DNA from: Planctellipticum sp942493135
GTDB taxonomy: Bacteria > Planctomycetota > Planctomycetia > Planctomycetales > Planctomycetaceae
Assembly (NCBI GenBank): GCA_942493135.1
Contig: OW818684.1
Coordinates: 1,364,001-1,428,000 of the forward strand
DNA length: 64,000 bases
Reading direction: 5' to 3'
The notes under the pieces are model-generated. The model was given only the letters and a program-made list of their open reading frames with translations. It searched no databases and was not told the DNA's origin. The number at the start of each line of letters is the position of its first letter. Positions within the stretch are counted from its first letter, which is position 1. The translations under genes were made by a program, and so were the position numbers. Of this stretch, positions 58,474-64,000 are shown piece after piece.

Positions 58474-59685
58474 ATGCCCGCTCCCCTTTCGTTCGCCCGC
58501 GCCGGTCTGCTCCCGTTTGTTGCGCTGCAGCTTGCCCTTTGTGCGGCCGGCGGGGCCTGGGCGGTCTCGCGGTACGACGCCCATCGGCACTTGTCGGACC
58601 TGCCGCCGTTCCGGAATGAACCGGCGGTCGTCGCACCGCTCCGCGACGATCCCGACATGGTCTCCGACGAACGGCTGACGGCGATCCTCGATCGCCTGCA
58701 GCCCCGACTGCGCGGCAAGCAGCCGAAGATCAACTTCGTCGATCACGCCCTCCGCTTCTGGGGCGTGAAAGCCGAGTTCGCCGATCCGCAGGCTCTTTCG
58801 GGCGCCGAAATGCGCGAGCTGCTCCTCGACCACCGCGCCTTCGCCGACGCCTGGGGGCCCAAGACCGAACCGTTTCTGATTCCGGATACTCGTGGCGTCG
58901 GCGTCCGCACCCAAGAGGGACAGGCCACCGCCAGCCACTTCGACCACACGATCGCGGGGCTCGGCGAAGTCGGTACGCCGCTCGATTTCCCCGTCATCAC
59001 TCCGCAAGGGGAGACCACGCTCCGGGCGATCCTCGAACGGTCGGTGAAGACCTTCAGCCTGAACCAGACCGAGTATGAATGGTCGACGCTCGCGTTCGCT
59101 CTGTACTTCGCCGACGGCGAGCCGTGGATGACGACGGAAGGCCAGGAGATCACTTTCGACCGGCTCGCCGACCGTATTCTGCGCCAGAGACTGGCCCAGG
59201 GAGTCTGCAGCGGCCAGCATCGATTGCATGCCCTCGTGATGCTCCTCCGCATCGACGCCGAGGACCACCCGATCCTCTCCACGGAAGCCCGTCTGCGGAT
59301 CACGAAGCATCTGCAGGATGTCACCGCCCGCCTGGTCCAGACGCAGAATGCCGACGGGTACTGGGACATCGACTGGGCCGGGGTCGAGCCGGAAGGCCCC
59401 GCCCGATCGGGACGCGGACCGTATGGGCCGCTGTCGGATCGACTGCTCGTCACCGGTCACGTGCTGGAATGGTGGGCCCTGGCGCCGGACGAGATTCTCC
59501 CGGACAAGAGCGTCCGCGTGAAAGCCGCAGGCTGGCTGTGCGATACGCTGCAAAGCCTGACCGATGCTCAGGTCCGCTCCTACTATCCGTTCCTGACGCA
59601 CGCCGGTCGGGCGCTGTCGCTCTGGCGCGGCGTCGAGGCGGCCGACTGGCTGGCGACGCATCCGGTGCGAGCGAAACCGGAGTAG
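58474..59685 (+). CDS. Exported or membrane-anchored hypothetical protein, 403 residues
   Basis: The N-terminus LLPFVALQLALCAAGGAWA is a signal or single membrane helix. The remaining part is helical: LTAILDRLQPRLRGKQPKINFVDHALRFWGV, AEMRELLLDHRAFADAWG, SLNQTEYEWSTLAFALYF, LQDVTARLVQTQNADGYWDIDW and LVTGHVLEWWALAPDEIL. The last two resemble repeats of alpha/alpha toroid proteins, including QNADGYWD. I do not recognise a named family. The frame continues upstream through repeat DNA to 58339, which is rejected. Confidence 0.72.
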   Translation: MPAPLSFARAGLLPFVALQLALCAAGGAWAVSRYDAHRHLSDLPPFRNEPAVVAPLRDDPDMVSDERLTAILDRLQPRLRGKQPKINFVDHALRFWGVKAEFADPQALSGAEMRELLLDHRAFADAWGPKTEPFLIPDTRGVGVRTQEGQATASHFDHTIAGLGEVGTPLDFPVITPQGETTLRAILERSVKTFSLNQTEYEWSTLAFALYFADGEPWMTTEGQEITFDRLADRILRQRLAQGVCSGQHRLHALVMLLRIDAEDHPILSTEARLRITKHLQDVTARLVQTQNADGYWDIDWAGVEPEGPARSGRGPYGPLSDRLLVTGHVLEWWALAPDEILPDKSVRVKAAGWLCDTLQSLTDAQVRSYYPFLTHAGRALSLWRGVEAADWLATHPVRAKPE

Positions 59686-59752
59686 TCACGGATGCCGGTG
59701 CGGATTAGGCTGCGGCGAGCCACTTTGCCGTCGATCCCGGTCTGATCCAGTC

Positions 59753-60202
59753 ATGGCATTATTGATTCCCCGGAAGCCGATTCGTCCGGCCCGCTACCCG
59801 GTCTGCCTGGGACTGCTCCTGGGGAGCATCGCCTACTGCGCCATCAGCCTCCAGACGCTGCCGTTTCTCAACAGCTTCTGGCTGGGGGAACTCCCCGTTT
59901 TCGCTGTCTGGCAGGGTCCGAAGACGACGCTCGCCAAATGGATGCTCGCTCACGCCGTGCAGCCAGTCATCGTGCTGCTCGGCCTTTCGCGTTCGGCGTC
60001 GCCCGACTATACGCTCGGCCGGCCATATGGCATGGCGCTGGCCTATCTGGCTCCCGCGTTGTTCGTCGCCGCGCTCGTGACGATCCGCACGCGTCTCGAA
60101 CGCCCGCATGGGATCCTGCTCGGATTGCTGCTGAGTCTGGCCGTGCTCGACTATGTGATGACTATGCTGTTCGCGAATGGTCGATTCCTGACGATCTATT
60201 GA
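59753..60202 (+). CDS. Membrane protein, unknown
   Basis: A 149-residue protein with about four helices (LGLLLGSIAYCAISLQ, MLAHAVQPVIVLLGLS, GMALAYLAPALFVAALVTI, ILLGLLLSLAVLDYVMTMLF). No family is recognised. It overlaps the end of the next, convergent gene by seven bases. It lies 67 bases after the 403-residue protein gene and may be co-transcribed with it. Confidence 0.68.
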   Translation: MALLIPRKPIRPARYPVCLGLLLGSIAYCAISLQTLPFLNSFWLGELPVFAVWQGPKTTLAKWMLAHAVQPVIVLLGLSRSASPDYTLGRPYGMALAYLAPALFVAALVTIRTRLERPHGILLGLLLSLAVLDYVMTMLFANGRFLTIY

Positions 60203-61005
60203 TCGCCTGCGGGGCGATCGGCGGAGTCCGGCGCGGTCGGGGGAGTCCCCGCGCGTCCCGTCAGCCAGCTCTGCCGCCCCGCATCCGACACCACGTGATC
60301 CAGAATGACCATTTTCTGCCAGATGCTGCGCGACAGTCCGCTGGTGAGGTCGGCCAGTTGATCGACCGACTCCAGCGCCACCGGGTCGGGAAAATCCTGC
60401 ACGTAAATCGCCCCCAGCTTGCTCACCAGCGACAGCAGTTCGTTGCAGTAGTCGAGATAGCGATTCAGCATGAACGGCGAGAGGGTCCGCTTGGGCGACG
60501 ACGGCGTCGCCGGTCCGCCGCGGAGCGTCGATTCCGGGTCCTTCGTCAACTGATGCATGTCGACGATGTGGGCGATGGCGCGGAGTTCGCGAAACGCCTC
60601 CAGCGCCCGCTGCCGCTTCCAGCGCAGCTCCAGCGACGCCAGGAACAACATCGCCGCGCCGAGAAAGACCAGACTTCCGAGGCCGGCCTCGAAGACTTGA
60701 ACGAAGTTCTCGGGGTCAAACAGCGCCCGCAGATGTTCGCGGTCGAAGTGAAGCTGGCTGATCAGCATCCCCAGCACGACCGCCAGGAGCGACATCAGCA
60801 ACCCGATCCCGATCCGCAGACTGATGTTCGGCTGCCGGATCTGCTGGGCCCGGACGACCGACTCGCGGGCGATCTGATGCAGTTCCGCGGCGACGCGGAC
60901 AAGTCCCGAGTCGGGAAATCGCTCGTGAATCCGCCGTTCCAGACGCTCCACCGTCTCGACGATCTTGTCGGCCTGCAGCGTACGGTAGGGTCCCGGTTCG
61001 GGCAT
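60196..61005 (-). CDS. Membrane protein with two central helices, unknown
   Basis: A 269-residue protein. An N-terminal coiled part (IVETVERLERRIHERFPDSGLVRVAAELHQIAR) is followed by two helices, ISLRIGIGLLMSLLAVVLGMLI and FEAGLGSLVFLGAAMLFLASLEL, and a C-terminal helical part (RALEAFRELRAIAHIVDMHQLTKDPES; LNRYLDYCNELLSLVSKLGAIY). The topology leaves both ends in the cytoplasm. I know this type only as uncharacterised. The ATG at 61005 has AGGAC upstream; a TTG at 61041 is possible. Confidence 0.78.
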   Translation of the reverse strand: MPEPGPYRTLQADKIVETVERLERRIHERFPDSGLVRVAAELHQIARESVVRAQQIRQPNISLRIGIGLLMSLLAVVLGMLISQLHFDREHLRALFDPENFVQVFEAGLGSLVFLGAAMLFLASLELRWKRQRALEAFRELRAIAHIVDMHQLTKDPESTLRGGPATPSSPKRTLSPFMLNRYLDYCNELLSLVSKLGAIYVQDFPDPVALESVDQLADLTSGLSRSIWQKMVILDHVVSDAGRQSWLTGRAGTPPTAPDSADRPAGDQ

Positions 61006-61083
61006 CAAGGCGTCCTGTCTCAGGGCCTGTTCACGCTTCAACTCGCAAGAGTGTTCTGGTGAGCCTCGAAGACTCGACTCACC

Positions 61084-62028
61084 CTACTTCTGCAGGCGTC
61101 CCGCCGGCGTGTGCTGCGCCAGGTCGGCGATCATGTGCTTTGTCGCGGCCTCTGCGGCGGCTTCCCAGCGCGCGACGCCGAATTCTTCGGCCAGCGTCCC
61201 CGAGCGGAAGGCGAAGTTGATCCCGCGGGAGTTATTGACGATCCCGCCGAGGCCCTCCGGGTTGAAGGCGCCGGCGACATCGGCCGCGGTCCCCCCCTGG
61301 CTGCCATAGCCCGGCACCAGCAGCGGCACGTGCGGCATCGCCGCCCGCAACTCGACCAGCTCGCGGGGATACGTCGCCCCGACAACCGCCCCGACCGGAC
61401 CAAATCCGGAGGCGTCGGCGTGGGCGGCGGAGAGTCCTTCGACGACCTCGGCCACCTTCTGATAGAGCGACTGTCCGTTCTCCAGCCGGTCCTGGAACGT
61501 CCCCGCGCCGGGATTGCTCGTCCGGACCAGCACGTAGATCCCCGCTCCCCGCTCGACGGCGACCTTGACGAACGGCTCCAGCGTGTCGCTGCCGAGGTAG
61601 GGATTCACCGTCAGAGCGTCGGCGTGCCACGGCGTCGCCTGCGGATCGGCACCCGCCAGGTAGGCGCGGGCGTAGGCTTCCGCCGTGGTGCCGATATCCC
61701 CCCGTTTGGCGTCGCAGATGACGATCAGCCCGGCCGCGCGGGCGTAACGCATCACGCGGGCCAGGGCCAGGCAGCCGTCGGGGCCGTATTCTTCGAAGAA
61801 GGCCGCCTGCGGTTTCACCGCCGGGACCAGCGGCGCGACGACGTCGATGAGGCGGACGCAGAATTCCTCGAACGCTGCGGCGGCGATCGCGGCCTCGTGC
61901 GCATGGTTCTGGCGAGCGCGCGCGACGATGTCCGGCGGGAGCCAGTCGAACCGGGGATCGAGTCCCACGAGAGCCGGCGTCCCCTTCGCCCGGATGGCGG
62001 CATTCAGTCGGGTGGAAAAATGTGTCAT
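61084..62028 (-). CDS. pyrF: Orotidine 5'-phosphate decarboxylase, type 2
   Basis: A 314-residue enzyme of the last step of UMP synthesis. TPALVGLDPRFDWLP starts the barrel. VKPQAAFFEEYGPDGCLAL and LIVICDAKRGDIGTTAEAYARAYL carry the catalytic Asp-x-Lys...Asp set (DAKRGD). VNPYLGSDTLEPFVKVA and VRTSNPGAG, then VVGATYP and LLVPGYGSQGG, complete the phosphate site. The length and the DAKRGDIG motif define the PyrF type 2 group. The ATG at 62028 is the only good start. The gene is divergent from the zinc-ribbon gene. Confidence 0.97.
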   Translation of the reverse strand: MTHFSTRLNAAIRAKGTPALVGLDPRFDWLPPDIVARARQNHAHEAAIAAAAFEEFCVRLIDVVAPLVPAVKPQAAFFEEYGPDGCLALARVMRYARAAGLIVICDAKRGDIGTTAEAYARAYLAGADPQATPWHADALTVNPYLGSDTLEPFVKVAVERGAGIYVLVRTSNPGAGTFQDRLENGQSLYQKVAEVVEGLSAAHADASGFGPVGAVVGATYPRELVELRAAMPHVPLLVPGYGSQGGTAADVAGAFNPEGLGGIVNNSRGINFAFRSGTLAEEFGVARWEAAAEAATKHMIADLAQHTPAGRLQK

Positions 62029-62098
62029 GATGCCGCGATTGTGCCGTATCGGCAGCACGACCGACAAGCCACTGCCCCTCCGGGAATGTCCCCCAGCC

Positions 62099-62368
62099 AT
62101 GCCCCGCCACCGCGATGACCACAACGACGACGACGACTGGAGCCCCGACTGGGACGAGGGCGGCGACGACTTCGGCTCAGACGACGACGAGGAGCCGACC
62201 ATTTCCTGCCCTCACTGCCGGGCGGAAATCCACGAGGACACCCAGCAGTGCCCGGTCTGCGGGGAGTATCTTTCGGAGGAAGACTCGCACCGTTCGAGCT
62301 ATCCTCCGTGGGTCATCGCCACGGCGGTCATCGTGCTGCTGGCGGTGATCGCCACCTACGTTTTCTGA
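62099..62368 (+). CDS. Small acidic zinc-ribbon membrane protein
   Basis: An 89-residue protein. A very acidic start (DDHNDDDDWSPDWDEGGDDFGSDDDEE) precedes a zinc ribbon CPHCRAEIHEDTQQCPVCG and a C-terminal helix WVIATAVIVLLAVIATYVF. It is probably a tail-anchored protein with the ribbon in the cytoplasm. Such proteins are common in planctomycetes; the function is unknown. The start follows the composition break, since the upstream frame overlaps pyrF. Confidence 0.78.
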   Translation: MPRHRDDHNDDDDWSPDWDEGGDDFGSDDDEEPTISCPHCRAEIHEDTQQCPVCGEYLSEEDSHRSSYPPWVIATAVIVLLAVIATYVF

Positions 62369-62395
62369 CGTCACCCGCCTGATGGAATGGAATCC

Positions 62396-63580
62396 ATGAA
62401 AAACTCGCTGCGTGCCCGTCTGGAACGGCCGGCCGTCCTCGTCGGACAGCAGTTCCTCGCCGCCGTCGCCCGCCTCCGGGGTCCGGCCCCGCATTCACCG
62501 GCCGAGGTCAACCGGGTTGCCCACGTCTCCCCGGCGTATTTTGCGGATGAGTCGATGATCGGCGGGGGGGAGAGGTACGCGCTCGAACTCGCCGCGGCGA
62601 TGGCGAAACGTATTGAGACGACGCTCGTTACCTTCGGACCGGCTCGACGTTCGATCCGTCGCGGCGAGCTTCAGATCGAAATCTACCCGGCTCGCGACTT
62701 CGTGAAGGGGAAGATCTGGAACCCGCGTGTGCTAGGCTTTGTTCCGGCCTTGAAACGCTTCGACGCGATCCATTGCCACCAGCATCACACTTTCGTCACC
62801 GCGACCGCCGCCTGCGCCGCCGCGGTTGCGCGAAAGCCCTGCTTTGTGACTGACCTGGGAGGGGGCGGCTGGAACCAGCCCGCGACCGATCGCTACATCA
62901 CGCAGTTCCTGGAGATCAGCCGGTTCGCCATTCGCCCCGGACTTGCCGACCGCTCGCAGATCATCTACGGCGCCGTCGGTCCTGGCTTCATCGACCGCCC
63001 GATCGCCCCCTGGCCGCGGCCCCGGCGGGTCCTGTTCGTCGGGCGGATTATGGCCCACAAGGGAATCGACTCCCTCATTCTCGCCGTGGATCCCGACACC
63101 GAACTGACGATTATCGGCCGGGTCTACGAAGAGCGGTATTTCGCCGACCTGCAGCAACTCGCCGCGGGACGCAACGTCACATTCAACACCAATGCATCCG
63201 ACGACGATCTCGCCAAAGCCTACGGCTCGGCGGCGGTGTTCGTTTTGCCGTCGGTCTATACCGACATGTACGGCAAGCCGCATCCCAAAGCCGAGCTGCT
63301 GGGGCTGGTGATGCTGGAAAGCCTGGCCTCCGAAACTCCAGTGGTCTGCACCCAGGTCGGCGGCATGCCCGAGTTCATCGACGAAGGGGTGACGGGCTTC
63401 ATCGTCCCCCCGAGCGATCCGGCGGCGCTGGGCGTCCGCATCCGCGAGCTGCTGGATGACCCGGCGCGGGCGCAGCAAATGGGCGCCGCCGGCCGGCGAG
63501 CGGTCCTGGAACGGTTCACGTGGGACCAGGTCGCGCTGCGCTGTCTGGCGGCTTATCGGGGGGTAGCGAATAGCGAGTAG
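62396..63580 (+). CDS. GT4-family glycosyltransferase
   Basis: A 394-residue enzyme. The N-terminal Rossmann part has VAHVSPAYFADESMIGGGERYALELAAAMA. The C-terminal GT4 domain has VLFVGRIMAHKGIDSLILAV, AKAYGSAAVFVLPSVYTDMYGKPHPKAELLGLVMLESLASETPVVCTQVGGMPEFIDEGVTGFIVPP, including the E(x)7E-like donor site (AELLGLVMLE). It uses a nucleotide sugar on a surface glycan or glycolipid. A Met three codons upstream (62387) is possible. It ends before a repeat-filled region. Confidence 0.93.
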   Translation: MKNSLRARLERPAVLVGQQFLAAVARLRGPAPHSPAEVNRVAHVSPAYFADESMIGGGERYALELAAAMAKRIETTLVTFGPARRSIRRGELQIEIYPARDFVKGKIWNPRVLGFVPALKRFDAIHCHQHHTFVTATAACAAAVARKPCFVTDLGGGGWNQPATDRYITQFLEISRFAIRPGLADRSQIIYGAVGPGFIDRPIAPWPRPRRVLFVGRIMAHKGIDSLILAVDPDTELTIIGRVYEERYFADLQQLAAGRNVTFNTNASDDDLAKAYGSAAVFVLPSVYTDMYGKPHPKAELLGLVMLESLASETPVVCTQVGGMPEFIDEGVTGFIVPPSDPAALGVRIRELLDDPARAQQMGAAGRRAVLERFTWDQVALRCLAAYRGVANSE

Positions 63581-63721
63581 CCGGAGAAGAGGCGGCGAGT
63601 GAAGTTGCTGCATGGTCGAGCGATCAGCGAACAAGGAAATCGCCGCTTTCATTCGGCGTTTCGGCGTGGGTGCAATGGGGCGTTGATTTTCTACCGGTGC
63701 AGACGTTCGAGAGGCTCTTCG

Positions 63722-63799
63722 CCCCGACGGGGCGACGGGCTGTAGCCACGGGTGGAGCGGCAGCGCGGCGTCAAAGCCGCCCGACGCGGAACCCGTGGT
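63722..63799 (+). repeat. Repeat family D, copy D3 (diverged)
   Basis: CCCCGACGGGGCGACGGGCT is followed by GTAG and CCACGGGT, then an unrelated middle with GCGGCG-(TCAAA)-GCCGC, and AACCCGTGG. Both ends agree with D1; the middle differs. Confidence 0.82.
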
Positions 63800-63924
63800 C
63801 CGGTCCCGAACCGAAATCCAGGAAGCCCCGGAGGGGCGAAGGAAGCGATGCCGTGCAGTCCGCGCCAGAAGTTTACCGTTCCTCCGCCCCTTCCGGGGCG
63901 GTGGCGCGCGGAGGGCATCTGGTC

Positions 63925-63999
63925 CCACGGGTTACACTCCGTCCGCCCGAAGGCGGACTCCGTTTCACCCGTGGCTACAGCCCATCGCCCACTTCGGGG
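63925..63999 (-). repeat. Repeat family D, copy D2 (inverted)
   Basis: The reverse complement of D1 with only a handful of differences over 75 bases, mostly in the tip of the inner hairpin. It may continue beyond the window. Confidence 0.9.
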
Positions 64000-64000
64000 C

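Larger units (their letters stand above)
63581..64000. other. Repeat-filled region to the window end
   Basis: No gene is supported in these 420 bases. Two family D elements (63722 and 63925) face each other, and between them GCCCCGGAGGGGCGAAGGAA (63828-63847) opposes CGCCCCTTCCGGGGCG (about 63885-63900). The region can fold extensively. The second D element reaches the last base but one. Confidence 0.75.

Noticed and set aside
1..64000. tRNA or rRNA genes
   Set aside because: I looked for the T-arm GGTTCGAATCC type and rRNA landmarks on both strands and found none I could support.

Overview
The window looks like chromosomal DNA of a GC-rich planctomycete (phylum Planctomycetota). The evidence is a DUF1559 prepilin-like protein, formylglycine-type sulfatases, an M56/BlaI regulator pair, PQQ-like and sialidase-like exported proteins, many lineage-restricted lipoproteins, and long intergenic stretches of dispersed palindromic repeats. 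About 55 protein genes are supported. I saw no rRNA, tRNA or CRISPR array. The genus cannot be settled from the sequence alone.

Layout. 1-6600: the end of a ClpP-like gene, two Gly/Tyr/His-rich exported proteins, a NIPSNAP protein, a membrane GTPase, a sulfatase and two tandem paralogous membrane proteins. 6687-8379: a type II restriction-modification pair (SPPY methyltransferase and PaeR7I/XhoI-family endonuclease). 8426-16208: exported proteins, UbiA prenyltransferase, inositol-3-phosphate synthase, DUF1338 dioxygenase, PSP1 protein and a DUF420 membrane pair. 16397-20109: a REP-associated tyrosine transposase (RAYT) between paired REP hairpins, then a MarR-pirin-DoxX operon. 20106-24381: a PQQ-like lipoprotein and an M56 (BlaR1-like)/BlaI pair with two operator palindromes. 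24631-33724: ExeA-like ATPase, a putative nuclease, an enolase-superfamily enzyme, an aspartoacylase-like hydrolase, an MFS exporter, flavohemoglobin, a cupin and a DUF1016 nuclease. 33928-36003: an ArgZ/AgrE-type arginine dihydrolase/ornithine cyclodeaminase. 36311-42414: sialidase, a lower-GC PD-(D/E)XK gene, a hairpin-dense non-coding region, a small zinc ribbon and an AAA+ ATPase. 42625-52890: DUF1559 prepilin, VWA protein, a degenerate sulfatase and a Tad/Cpa-like secretin with two lipoproteins. 52453-63580: membrane glycosyltransferases, a methyltransferase, PyrF and a GT4 glycosyltransferase.

The strongest unifying signal is non-coding. At least seven copies of a hairpin headed by GTAG lie in the window. 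They flank the RAYT gene as inverted pairs and supply the TAG stop codon of four genes. Several other palindromic repeat families (called A to G here) fill most gaps longer than 150 bases. A second signal is a run of perfect stem-loops at 40453-40759 that may be an undescribed structured RNA. Regulatory palindromes are clear upstream of the marR, blaI-like, hmp and DUF1559 genes.
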